A stretch of DNA of 64,000 nucleotides, from positions 3,011,802 through 3,075,801 of the forward strand of contig BCHP01000001.1 in the NCBI GenBank assembly GCA_001599675.1. Reading direction: 5' to 3'. A program made the translations under genes and the position numbers. The stretch is from Basipetospora chlamydospora (Eukaryota; Ascomycota; Sordariomycetes; Microascales). This document shows, piece by piece, positions 49,901 to 61,947 of the stretch. Below the pieces are notes generated by a model. That model made no database searches. It was not told where the DNA came from and saw only the letters and a program-made list of their open reading frames with translations. The first letter of the stretch is position 1. Every line of letters starts with the position of its first letter.

Positions 49901-52000
49901 TCGGTTATAGTAGGTAAAGTAGACTAGTAGCTAGAGGAAAAACTTCTTCGTATTAAGGATTATAAAGAACTTCTTACTATAGATAAGGTTAATTAGCTTA
50001 CCCTAATCTAGAAGCGGGTATAGGTCTAGGACGGCGATCTTATTTAATAGCCTAAGGTTAATAACTACCCTTCCTTTCCTTTTACTATTAACTACCTACT
50101 AGACTATAAAGGCTAGGTAGATAATAGGTACTAGCCCTATTATCTACTCTATCTTCCTAGTCTTATATAGTTTATTATATACTTTATCTAATAACTCCCT
50201 ATCTAGCGTAGCTAGTTAGTATTACTAAACTATCTTCTACTAGTTCTACTAGCTATTAATTAGGTCTATACGTATCTTATCTTCCTTAGGTATAGGTATA
50301 ATACCTTAATCTATCTAGATCTTAGTACTATTAATAATCGGGCGTAGGGTATTAATAAGGGGAAAACTTTTTATAATTAGTATACTATTATATATCTTTA
50401 CTATTTCGACCTTCTTAGGCTTATTTACCCTATAATTTAGTAGGCGGTAATTAAGTAGGGCCCGCTAGGCGTTTATAAGGTTACTATTCTCCTCTTCTTA
50501 GATCTTAATAAGCGTCTTCTAAGCCTCTATAAGGGGAAACTCCTTATTATCTTTACTAATCTCGCCTTTCGCTACTAGTAGGGCTACCTTAGAGAATTCC
50601 TCTATAGTCGGGTTCCCTAATACCTCGAGTTTTATATATATTACTACTATTACTATATAGCTACTATTAGGCTTAGTAATCTGCCCGATTTTCCTACCGC
50701 GCGGGATATATATTAGGTTATCTATATTATTATATACTATTACGAATCGAGGAGTCTTAGCGCTAAGTAGCGTATAGTATACCCCCTTAGTCTACGAAGT
50801 AAACTTAAAGCCTAGGTTCGTCGTTCCTTCTATTAGCTTAGGTAGGGGTAGGTAGTTAATAGGTATTAGTATACTCTTACCTAGCTAGATTAGTATATTA
50901 TAGGCTACTATTACGCGGCACGTAACTATTTACCTACTATAGATAACCGAAACTAGAGTATATATTCTAAAGAATCCTTAGAATATAATACTTTATTAGT
51001 ATATATTAATAATAGCTCTAAGGGAGAGGAGTAAGGTATCTCTAAGTAGGATATTAGGGCCTAGGTTATCTAGGACGTCTACCTTTACTATAATATAGCC
51101 GTTAACCTTCTTTCCCTTAATTTCTCCTAGGATATAGAAGTCGATAATAGCTTTCTTAGTAATTAAGACGGTAGAGCCTACTATATTTATCTAGATAGGT
51201 CTAGGTTATTTAATAAACTTAATATTAGGGGAGTACGCCTTAATCTATACTCTATCTATAATAATACTACTATAGCTAATATCGATAACCGCTTTAATAG
51301 GAGGGCCTATTAGGGAAAACTTAACGTCTATTTATATATAGGTAACCCTATCGCCCTTTATTAGGGTACTTAGTACTTTAATTAGGTTAAGGACCTAGTT
51401 ATTAGTAAACTTAATACTATAGCTATAGTCTTTATACTCCTTATCCTATTACCTATACTTACTAGGTAGAGGTAACTAGCACTATAGTAGCTTATCCTCT
51501 CGCTATTATATACTATAATCCTTCTTAAGGTACCTAAAGAGGGCTTTACGGCTCGTATAGTTAAGGCGGTAGACTTAGTAGATATATTAGTACCTTTCGT
51601 TCTACGATAGCTTACGCTATTAGCTATCGTAAGTAAAGAAATACTAGTCGATAGGGGTTAGTTCGAGTTAGATTAGTTTCCTTCTCTTCGTAGTAGCTAG
51701 GGGCTTTAAGCTTACCTACCTCTAGCTAGCTAGTACTAGTTATAGCTTAGGCTAGCGGACTACCTTAACGCTATAGTACGCTATAGAGTAGGATATAGAG
51801 ATAGTAGTTCGCTCCTTATATCTAAAGAGAAAACCTAAGACTTCCTCTTCTTTTAGTATCTTATAGATAATATTAGCGAAACAGACGCTTAGGGTAGTAT
51901 CTATAGGATATATAACGTTTACTAATTCCTCCTTTAGCTCTCCTTTAGAGCCCTCTCTATCCGAATTATTAAACTCCTCCTTATTACTACTTTCTCCGCT
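46987..52000 (-). pseudogene. decayed pol region of the chromovirus (protease, RT, RNase H, chromo-integrase)
   Basis: Near 49755 the minus-strand frame gives an FEYRHFV block followed by the catalytic YxDD box, in which both aspartates read as asparagine. This fits G-to-A change on the coding strand. The frame ends near 46987 with a lysine-rich tail after a chromodomain-like segment (VKRFLI, FKGF and a downstream acidic/Asn stretch at about 47050-47200). This is the layout of chromoviral integrases. Many in-frame stops make the polyprotein inactive. The start is approximate. Confidence 0.75.
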
Positions 52001-54480
52001 ATCTAGTTCCTAGCCTAAGAAGACGAAGCCTTATCGCTCGAGTCTAGACTACCTATCCTAGTAGTCCTTATCTCCTAGGCGTAAGTAGGCGAGTTTATTC
52101 TATTATTTAAACCTATCGATATTCCCTCTTATAAAGGAGGTTCTTAGCTACTCGCCGCGAGGCGGGTTTTAGTCTTAGTTAGGTTTATAATCCCTATCTC
52201 GCGTCTAGTACCTACCGCTATTCGCGTCCCTACCTTAGAAGTAGGAAGTATTACTCTAGAAAGGAGGTCCTTTAAAATAGTTATTCTAGTACTAGTCACG
52301 CTAGAAACCTTATTCCTAGAATTATCGAAGTCCCGCGTAGCCTAATTAGACTAGGCGTTAAAACCTATCTTAGTTCTTTTATTACTAATAGTTTATATTA
52401 TTAGTAAAGTATACTATCTCTTTATTATCCTCGCTCTTAGGCTCCTCTATTAATTAGAAGTAGGAAGTAGGTTAGATTCTAGCCTAGGATATTTAGCTAA
52501 AGGCTTCTACTTTCTCTTTTACTTACTTAATCTATCTACTAGGGCCTACTAAGTTATTTCCTTTAATAGGTCGTAAAACGACTACTTAAAGCTAAGGGTT
52601 AAGCTTTATATATACTACGGATAGCTATTAGAATAGGGTCTAGTCTCTCTAGGCCTTTAAGAGCTAGATAATATTAAGGATAAACTTCTAGATAGATATA
52701 CCGTTTTATATATCTTATATTATATACTACGCCTTATCGAGTATCTCCCTCGTAGTTATAGGTTTAATAGAATACTCTTTCTTAATAGTAAGCTTCTATC
52801 TAGCGAGTAAGCTATAGAAGAGGGCCTATTTCTTAGCTAGGCTAATAATCTATTACTACTACTCCTACGTAGTTCTATAGAGATTATAGTATAGGTTTAT
52901 ATAAATAAAAGCCTTAACCTTTAGGGCGTACTTAATCTCTACTTCGATATTAATAAGGAAAATACTAATATTAAAGGTTACTATATACTTACTATCTTAT
53001 TAAACTATCTCCTCCTTTTTCTATTATTTTAGGTTAAAGAGACTAATACTCTCTATTACTTACTAGTACTAGTATAATACTAGGGCTAGCGAGGGTAACT
53101 ATCTTATATAATACTAGCTAAACCTATACCTAGTAGTTAGTAGGGCTAGTATCTAGTACTATAGCTAATAGCTTAGGAAGTTAACTTCTAGCCTATAATA
53201 CTAAGGCTAGTAGCTAGGGTCTAGGGATAGAGGCTAGGTCTTAGGTACTATTAGTACTCCTAAGTATAGTTAGTCTATATTAGAGATAGGTATTAGCTAA
53301 TAAGGGGGAACTAGGGGGGTACTAGCTAGGTAGGGATCTATTAGTTAGGATTTAGCTAGTTACTTAGCGCGACGAATACCTAGTCTATATTCTCCTACTT
53401 ATACTAGGGGTAGTGCTAATCTTAATAAGGGTAATATACTCTTTAGTTAGGGTTTAGATAGGCTAGCGCTATATTTAATAAGTAAGTAGGTCCTAATATC
53501 GCGCTAGGCTTATAACGGTAGTCTAGTACTATTAGGCCTAGTTAATCCTAGCTTACTACTATCCTTAGCTAACCCTCTATAGGGGTTATTCTTTACTAGA
53601 CTAATAAGCTAGGTATTATTCCGAAGGGGGTTAGGCTATCGATAAAGCTTATAGATTAGCTAGTACTTATCTTAGCGATTATCTTAAGTAGTTATTAGTA
53701 GTTTTCCTAACTCTATTAGTAGAAGTTATTATTCTTACGTTACTCCGCGCTAAATTAGCGCTACTACTTATTAAGCCGTTTATAGACGTCTCCCATTATA
53801 AGGTTAACTAATTAGAGCCTCTTATCTACGTTATATATTAGGGCTTACCTAAGTTCCTAAATAATAAACTCTTTATTATCCTTATAGACTCGTATAGGGA
53901 TAGGCGTCCCTAGTACCTTTACCTTAATAACGTAGCTAGGGTCTACTAAGCTAATCTATTTACTCTACTCCTCTTCCTTAGTTCTATTAGCGTACTATTA
54001 CTAAGCTTTAAGTTCCTCCTCTCCTCCTTCCTAATAAGTATAAGGGTCGGCTACTATATTATCTTAGCTATTATTAGTATCTATTATAATAGTAGGTAGG
54101 GTAGCTACTCTCCTTTAACTAGGGGTCTAGGAGGGGGTAATAAAGCTTAATAACGCTTAGCCGCGGTTATTAGGGGTTAAGAAGCGAGTAGGGGCTTTAC
54201 CCTTACCCTTAGCGTTTAATTTTAGTAGTATAACGTCTCGCGCTAGTTTATTAGGGTCTCTAGGGTTACCTAGGTTATTCGGGCTTAGCGGTTCTAGGAT
54301 TCTTTTACTTTTCGAAGTTAGCGAGAGCTTAATAAGTTTTACTATATTCGGGTCGATAGCTAGTATTTTCGTATAGACTTTAGTAGCTAGGTTAGCTAAT
54401 CGAAGTCTCTTATTCCTAGAAGAAGATAAGGTAGCTAAAACTTCTATTCTTCTTATTAGGCTTAAGGGGTTAGATAGTAT
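52000..54480 (-). pseudogene. decayed gag region of the chromovirus
   Basis: The minus strand downstream of the 5' LTR reads as a long hydrophilic frame broken by TAG/TAA at apparent former Gln or Trp codons. Segments rich in Lys, Asn and Pro are followed by longer helical ones. Position directly after the 5' LTR and before pol makes it gag. I did not find a clear zinc knuckle. The boundaries are approximate. Confidence 0.5.
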
Positions 54481-54527
54481 AGGGCTACTTTCAGGATCTA
54501 GGGATCAGGTTTAAGTAATACTACTAC

Positions 54528-54918
54528 TATTATAGTAAGATATAGTAATATCTGCTATAAGTAGTTAAGGGTAAGCTTAACTATAGGAGTTATTAGATAA
54601 GGATAACCTTAGTTATAGATAACTAAAGGTAGGCGTATCCGAAGGATATAGATAATAAAGGATAAGGATAATAAAGGGTATAGATAATAAAGGATAAGGA
54701 TAACACTAAAGGATAAAGTAGGTTAAATAAAACGATATATAACTATATAATATATTCTAATTACCTAAGGAAGAGTCCTCGGGTAAGGAGTCCGTCGTGA
54801 GATAGAGCTTTTATATCTCCGGGCCTACGTCGCCTCCGGGTAGCTTAGCCGGGGTTTAGCTACCGTGGATTTATAGCTTCCTAGTACGGCGCAGCCGGTT
54901 GGGCTTCTTTGCCTAATA
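54528..54918 (-). repeat. 5' LTR of the chromovirus (right copy)
   Basis: It matches the left LTR along its whole length, with differences confined to C/T and G/A transitions in the parts compared. Its outer 100 bp or so keep several TG and CA words, so this copy is less mutated. It contains a GGATAA-based short tandem array at about 54590-54720. Confidence 0.92.
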
Positions 54919-55150
54919 TAAATAAACCTATATAAACTCGCGCGAAAATAAATCCTAAACCGTTCTACCTAGGGCTAACCCTAAACCTTAGGATAATAGG
55001 GTACTAGTTAACCTATAGTATTCCTAGGTCTCCTAGTATTAAAGTATAGTTTAGTAGATATCTCCCTTATTAATTATATATCGTACGGATTTATAGCGAA
55101 GGTATATAATTCTCGGACCCGTTTAACTATAAGGGTATGACCCTATTAAC

Positions 55151-55190
55151 GAAAATTAGGTTTTGTCCTTTTTAACACTATGGCTTGCTG
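55151..55190 (-). repeat. right terminal inverted repeat of the outer transposon
   Basis: The reverse complement of 38067-38106, with two transitions (C to T read in the left-end orientation). TA (55191-55192) follows, then CTGCAGCG, which mirrors the left flank. Confidence 0.88.
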
Positions 55191-55560
55191 TACTGCAGCG
55201 GTGCCTCGACTCGGCTTGAACTAACACTATTCTTCCTCTTCTCCCAGCCCAGCCCAATGGCAAGTCAGGAGCCAAGGACCCCTTCCTGTCCAATCCCTGT
55301 CTCCAGGTCACGCCGAATACCACGAGACCTGGAATCGACGGCCATCCCGACGACGACGACAACCGCTTCCTGACCAGACCCCAGACCCTGGTCTTGACAG
55401 GCGTGTGAGGCCTGGAGGATCCGTCTCGACGCGACAGAGAGCGCTTAGCCTGTCCGAGACGAGGATACTCGTATACCAGTCGAGCACCTGATAACTACGA
55501 GTACTGTGTCTAGTTCTCCGTCCCACATGATGCCTCTGAGGCTCATACTGACAGTTTATG

Positions 55561-55606
55561 CAGCAACAGCAACAGCAACAACAATCCCAATCCCAATCCC
55601 AATCCC
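55561..55606. repeat. adjacent hexanucleotide tandem repeats
   Basis: About three AACAGC-type units followed by four TCCCAA units, read directly. Noncoding. Confidence 0.85.
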
Positions 55607-58600
55607 ATGGTCTATAGCGTGTTACAAAAAGAGCACACTCGCTTCCCACACTTGCACCACCTGCATACTGCCCACTTCTGGCTATTAAACACCTAGAGTG
55701 GTGGGCTTTTTTCATCCTCCATCCCCCCATCTCGTCGCTCACTTCCTCTCGATGGAGCGGGAGAAGCTGGTGGGCATCTGGTAAGGGTCCCGTCTTGACC
55801 GGTTGGTATAATAATACTCGCTACATACTCAATACGGAGTGCTCGTGCTCTCAGTATGCAGAGATATTGATCTCCTACCCTGGGCCCTGCCTCTGGGTCC
55901 CGCCGGTGAACCCTGCCCACCCTGGTCGACTGGTCCGCGACTGGGATGAGATGATGCAATGCCACGCCCAGGGTCCACATGCACTAGGCTCCCGTCCGTT
56001 CACCCCCGTCCACCTCCGTCTAACCCCGTCCACGTCCGGCCTCCCCCCCCCTGTTACTCCGTACTGGACGATGGTACAGGGCACCCTACGGGTACATGCA
56101 CGGCTGCGAACGGCAGATGCACCCGCTGCTGTCACGCATACAACATGGGTCCGTCTTCTGTTCGCCCTCACGATGAGCTACTCGTATGAGCCATGGCTAA
56201 AATCTCGGACAGCAAGCAGCTGGAATAACACAGAACACGTAAAATTTATTTTATTTTATTTTTAAGGAAAAAAAAAGAATTCTCTTTTTGGGGTGACGGT
56301 GGTCAAGGGCGACACCATATCAGCACCGCACTGCGATCAAACTTCTATGTACACGGAGAGCGAGCTTAGCGGGCTGCCAGATCTTGTCCGACGGCAGGAC
56401 TTGCATCTGCGCACGCAGCACCAAATACTTGAGGGGCGTGGAGGCTGTGTAAACTGAGACATGCGGGCCCTGCATTTCCCCTCTGGGCCTCAGCACTGCA
56501 GATAAATCACCAACTCGCATCTCCAGTCCTGAACGCCAGTCTCCGCTCTCGTTGACCTTCCGCCATACTGCTGTTCGATGGGCAGATGGTTGCCGAGTAC
56601 GGGTTGTACGGATGGGCATTGGGGCAACGCATCAATATCATTCCGGCAAGAGAGCAATGATATTGATGCCGACTGCGACTGGGATTTCGGACAGGCCGCC
56701 ACCAAACGTGAGGTATCGATATCAGGCACGGTTGATATGATGATGCTTGTACCTTGCTTCTTAAGCGCCCGGCGACGGGGTATAGTAAACTGCTACTTCG
56801 CAGTCTCTGGAAAAGCCCACCTCTGCCTATCGCCTGTTTTTTATGATGTCCCCCTATTGTAGATGATACCGAAGACAACATGCACTTTCCGTTGAAGTCC
56901 CCATTCCGACCGATCGTATTACCCCAGGTCGCCACCAGCGGCACTTCGCCCCCTCTGCCCCTTACAGCATCCATAATTAGTCGTGCCTCCCCCCTCCCCC
57001 CGCCCGCAGAAACTCGTATCCTCGGTAGTTCCTCCCGTAGGGCTACAGTAGGGTCGGTAGGGTCGGTAAAAGCTACTGGTTGATCAACCGCTCGGGGTCA
57101 CATCCGCACACGCTATCGATGATACCCGTGGGCCAGGGTAATGGCGGAAGGGCGGACTCGTACCGTAGATGTTTCGATGCTCTGGAGACCTGGGAAGAAG
57201 ACCCTGGGGAGATGGAAAGAGAAAGCAATACTACGCTGTATGCGTAACATGGCCATTGGCCCCCATCCCGGGGCTGATCTTAAACTTGCCGGGCTATTAC
57301 GGGTATGTAGCGTTTACACTTGGTACTACATGTACTCGTAGTGTGGCCAGTTTCTGCGGCCCTACCAGCCCTGAAGTCCTGATCGCTAATCGCCAAGGAC
57401 TGGCTGGCTGGATCTTGACGGATGCCGGCTTGGGGTTGGTGTTTACATCAGTACATACACTTGCTGTATTATCCGTACTCCCGCCTGGTAATACTTGACC
57501 CGTCATGGCGATCCTGGCTCCCGGGTTCCCGATCTAGTTTTCCGGGGTTTCCCCCCCACCCCCCCCTCCCCCCCGGGGCCGTTGCACTTCACTTTTCCCA
57601 ACCGGCGCGAGAGCATAGTCCGACTAGAACGCAACCCGAACTCGGGAGTATAGATACAGGATAGCGGAGTGGAGTGTTATGGAGCATCGCCGCCTTCTTC
57701 GTAAATGGTGCGTGTTTCCTCATGGATGGAGCCTGAGTCGTGAGGGCTGGCTGCCCTCTCCCCGTGGATACGAATCCGACGGTGCTGCTCGCTCCCCAAC
57801 GTGAAACCTGCCGAGCGTTATAAATAGCTGCACTGTAGCAGAGACACAATCCCTCACTGGCATTGAAGAAGGTGCTCTTCAGGTTCTTCAGGACTTGATT
57901 ACTCGCATCACGGTGTCTCTCGAGTCTCGAGGATCGGTGACGCACAAAGTCAGGAGATCCGTCCTCCTCTGCCCTCTCATAGCCACGCACCCCCCCTCCA
58001 CCGTTTCAGGTGCGAGTCGAGTCAAGAATGGGAGGTTCTCCTCTGGAATCCTCCCTCGGAAATCCGGGTCATCCCAAGTCGGCGAACATGACTTGGCCCT
58101 TTCTTTTCCCCAGCCCCCAAAACATCAATGTTCTCCAGTTTCCAGGCCTCCGGATCCATCACATCAATGATAATCTCTACGCCTCAGCCAGTCCAGTCAG
58201 GTCCTCATTTATTATTAGCCATGGACTAGACTCCTCGGATCCCATGGAGACCTGGAGGCGCAGTCAGATGGGCATTCCACCACGATGGAACTGATGATGT
58301 ATCCCATCCATCGCGCCCGTCTCTGCCCGTCGCTGGCCGCTTCTCGCCACAATGTAGCCACATGCCAAATAGGTTTGGCATCAATGCTGGGCGAATTCGA
58401 CGGCAGGTGATAAAAAAGATGGCTGGCTCAGTCCTTTGACAGGTTCAATTCCTGCATGTCATATGAGCCACGCCGGGCCATGGACCACATTGATGTACGA
58501 GTATTGGCTGGCACGGAGAACCAAGTCTCTTACTAGTGTACTCTTGTAGCTACAGTCTTCAATTGGACTCTTCTTACTGAGTCCCTCCTCGTAAACTACG

Positions 58601-61600
58601 AAGTAGGGTATGTACAAACTTGGTAATTGGCTGCCGTTTCGGTTTCCTCTTTCAGACAAGCCTAGACGTTTGCCGCAGCCTGGTTCGCGGAATCGAGGAA
58701 GCAAACCTACACTGAGCGGGTTCTATACATTTCGATGATGCAAACATCATCAATGGGCTCAAAAGCCACACAAACAAGCAAAAGAAGGGAAAAGAAGAAA
58801 AAAATTGGCTGTGATCCCAAAAGGTTGCAGTTCTCCTCCCCTTTCCCCCCCTCCATATGCTGGTTTCCAATATCCTACGCGTGATGATGACGCGCGATGC
58901 GTGATAGTGTGTGTGTATGTACGAGGGAATATTCCCATTGATTATCACTTCCCCGCCCATCCAGGGCTGCTTCAGCTTGAGAAGTTGTAGCAAACTTGAG
59001 AACCTCTTCACAATGCAGCGCAGTGCAGCGCAGTGCAGGTGTGCAGCCCCAAGCGCTGAGTCGCCATGGCATAAATTAGCACCTCGACCCGGACGGACTT
59101 GATGGAACCTCCCTCAGTATCGACTCTGTTCCTTTGATGGCCGCATACGGGAACCCCAAAGCATGTCCATGGTTGATTTACATCCCACCCACCCTCCATC
59201 TCACAGAAAATGTACTACTCCATACATCAACAGTTGCAAAAAAAACTTGATCGTGCTCTCTTCACTCTGGCGAGTGCATGTCTCCCCCCCTTTCCCCCTC
59301 CCCTCTCTTCCCCTATGGTATTAGATCCCTGCAGCCTGCGCCCTACGGTAATCCAAAGGTTGGCTCGGTTCCGGATTCCCGGGACCGCTTGGCACCGTCT
59401 CCTCGCCAATAAAGCGGCGCCAATGAAGCCAGTCACACACGAACCGACCAACCTGGGGCCTCCATCCAGATGCACATCTACATACTCGTAATTCCTCACA
59501 CCCCTTCGCACCCTAGGGCCAGCACAGCAGCAGGCCTGCCTCGATACGAGTTTGTTGCGTGCCAGCCAGGCCTGAAGGGAAGGAAATCCCCCTCACCCCC
59601 CAAAAAAAAAAAACAAATCCTCCCAACTCGGACTGTCGGCCCTTCTCGGACCATTTTCCCCCCTTCCCCTTTCGGGGCAACTGCGCGGTGGCATGTTTTT
59701 GATCCGAAGGAAAGAGAGAGAGAGAGAGCGATTGATAGAGAAGAGCTGGGGGGCTGAGAGACCGCGTCCGGCTACCCTAAAAAAGAAGAATTGATGCTGC
59801 AGCATCTCATTTAAACGCCGTGTCACTCGAGACGGACTCAGAACCCGGCCCCGACACCCGCATCGAGTCTTCCGGCCATGTCAACGAGACGGGCAAATAC
59901 GAAAAAGAAGAAGAAGAAGAAGAAAAATAAAAAAAAAAAGGGCATCCTCCGTCCCTCGTCGGTGCAACCCCTCCTCCGGCGGTAAGAATTGAACATCAGA
60001 TCAGAATACGAGGGGAGCGCAGAAGGCGCCATAGAGGAGATATACCCAGAAGTACTTCCGGTAGACGAAGACCCTCTGCCTCCGCATAACTAGGAAAGAA
60101 TAAAGGACGCCTACAGTTTTGTAATACCAAATACTCGGCGGTCGTGGAGTGAATTCAGTATTTACATAATTGCAGGTCGTACGAAAAGGGGCACCATATC
60201 CTGACCTTGCTTGACCCCATTCCCCCCCCCTCCCCGGGGGTTTTTTTCCTCTCTTCCCGTCGAGGGGCGGCTGTGGTGATCCTTCCTTTGCATGGCCGGG
60301 GTCCTCGTCCTCGCGGGGTTTGCTCTCTCGGGGGAAAGGGGGGGTTTCCCTCGTCCACTCACAGACCGAGAGGTTGACGTTTCTCTCTCTCGCTCTCACT
60401 CTCTCCCTTTTTGATTCCCGTCCCGGCCCCGACCGGGATCACTCTGCGAGGCAAACGGGGATCCGCGTGTCCCACCTCGTGATGTCAAACGCTGAGCGGA
60501 AAATAAAACGAAATCAACACGAGCAAGCGGGGCATCCGAAAAGGAAGATTGAAAACTTGAGCCGGTGTGATGTCCGCATCCTTTGAACGCCGCACCAGTT
60601 GGTTTGGTGTCCATGTGCGAATTGAATCTGTACTTACTCGACTGGAATACTCCCATATATCACATTGATGTACTCCGTGGATATACAACCGTGAGTGTGA
60701 CATGAAAAATAATAATACCACCCTACTACCCTAGTATTTTCCCTACCCTCCTGTGTACGGACTACATAGGGTCCGTAGCTGAACACGGAACGCCATCTCG
60801 GTTCCGCAAAAACTCTGTTATATCCGCGAATCCGGGGAAACACGCGGGAAGGAGAAGAAAGGGCCCCGGTGAGGGGAGGGCTTTGTTCTTTGCCGCGGAA
60901 TGGAGGACTGGGAACTGGAAACATCAAAGGCACACCGTTAGCATCGATGGGATGGGTGGCCCGGAGTAAACTTGGCGTATCCCGCCTCCTCTCGTTGGCC
61001 CGGTTCGGGTTCACTCCAGGTTGTTCTTCTTGGAGTCCCTTCACCTCGTGAAAAGGACATACGTCTTAGAGCACTCAATCTGGACTGGTGTCTAGGTATT
61101 GTGGCATGTGCTATGGTGTATGGTATTAGGCCACGAGGAGCCTTGACAAGAAGGGGACAAAACTCTTCGAGAAGAGGCTTCACAGGGAGACTCAGACTCC
61201 GGCGCAGAATCCTCAAAACACGACCTCAAATCCTCAACACCGGAAATGCCCAAGACATGCTCATCAATGCAAAGCGTGATTCTGCAGCGCATGCAAGCAA
61301 TTAATTAATTAGTAGTCTCCCCAAAAGAAGAGAAAAGATGGATTGAGGAGGGAAAAAACGAGACCTCAACACACGGGCCAAGGTGGGAATGGAATTGGCG
61401 GGAAAGCATTGCGGATTTACTAAAGAAACTGCACCCCGGAGATATCTGGATTTATAAAAAAAGAAAAAAGAAAAAGAAAAGGTGAGCCGTTCTGTTAGTG
61501 CCCTATCTTCTCCGGCCAGTCGTGTCTCGCGACTGGCCAACAATTGCCTTCCTTTGGGCGCATCTTCACCTTCGACAGGGAAATAAGACATGGCGGGCTA

Positions 61601-61625
61601 ACCGGATCGTCTTAACGGTTATGTA

Positions 61626-61626
<1 letters not shown>

Positions 61627-61662
<36 letters not shown>

Positions 61663-61734
61663 TGTGCGCGGGGGCGTAGGTGTGTGGATGTGTGGATGTG
61701 TGTGTGTGTGGGTGGATGTGTGTGTGTGTGTGTG
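61627..61734. repeat. GT microsatellite with GGATGT interruptions
   Basis: A pure GT run (61627-61660) is followed by a GGATGTGT-rich section to about 61734. It lies roughly 210-320 bp downstream of the eIF2B gamma stop codon. Confidence 0.92.
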
Positions 61735-61947
61735 CCCAGATGCAGTATTCTCCGAATTTTGATGCTTGTCTCACGATGTTCGCATGTTTGCTCGAGTACT
61801 CGTTTGCTCTCTCTCTCTCTTTCTGCCTATCACCGTCCAGTGACGTTTGGTCTCCAGCCTCATCCCCCACGAAAGAACAAACACTACATGTCGAGTAATT
61901 GTAAGGGGAAAATCGGCAATGTTCCTTTTTCTACCTCGGGCCCCAAT

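Larger units (their letters stand above)
43573..54918 (-). mobile_element. Ty3/gypsy chromovirus LTR retrotransposon, RIP-mutated, inserted in the DNA transposon
   Basis: The two LTRs are 391 bp each and are direct repeats. A perfect 5-bp duplication, TAAAT, sits outside both (43568-43572 and 54919-54923). The coding strand is minus. A polypurine tract (AGGGGGGGGTAC) abuts the left LTR, which is therefore the 3' LTR. The reverse-transcriptase YxDD box, changed to YINN by G-to-A mutation, is near 49755-49775. A chromodomain-like segment ends the pol reading frame near 46990-47250. Total length is 11.3 kb, clearly longer than the usual 5-8 kb of fungal gypsy elements. Part of the excess is an additional ORF after pol. 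The primer-binding site was not recognised next to the right LTR. Confidence 0.88.
38067..55190 (+). mobile_element. RIP-mutated DNA transposon with 40-bp terminal inverted repeats, split by an LTR retrotransposon
   Basis: The ends are inverted copies of each other over 40 bp (38067-38106 and 55151-55190), differing at two C/T positions. Both ends are flanked by TA. Removing the inner retroelement (43573-54918) and one copy of its target duplication leaves about 5.8 kb. Nearly all CpA and TpG dinucleotides are missing from about 38190 to 55130, while CpG is common. This is the RIP signature. Plus-strand reading of the left part, ignoring the TAG/TAA codons expected from RIP of CAG/CAA, gives a protein with features of an integrase-core transposase. 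The superfamily is not certain: TA suits Tc1/mariner-like targets, but the gene type and size do not. Confidence 0.75.
55191..61947. other. 6.8-kb noncoding region right of the transposon island
   Basis: Base composition returns to that of the left flank, with normal CA and TG. No long or conserved ORF is visible; the longest frames (about 130-156 codons) have no domain. It contains simple repeats: AACAGC and TCCCAA units at 55561-55606, GAA at about 59904-59922, GA near 59711-59728 and GT at 61627-61734. It also holds one exact TACTCCGTA (56055-56063) and several TACTCGTA words. Confidence 0.55.

Noticed and set aside
43573..54918. two separate solo LTRs
   Set aside because: The perfect TAAAT duplication outside both LTRs and gag/pol remnants on the same strand show one full-length insertion.
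38067..55190. a Starship-type giant transposon
   Set aside because: No tyrosine-recombinase gene at one end and no cargo genes; the TIRs and nested LTR element explain the whole length.
58430..58470. possible tRNA B-box (GGTTCAATTCC)
   Set aside because: Only four pairs form in the T arm, and no A box or acceptor stem could be folded around it.
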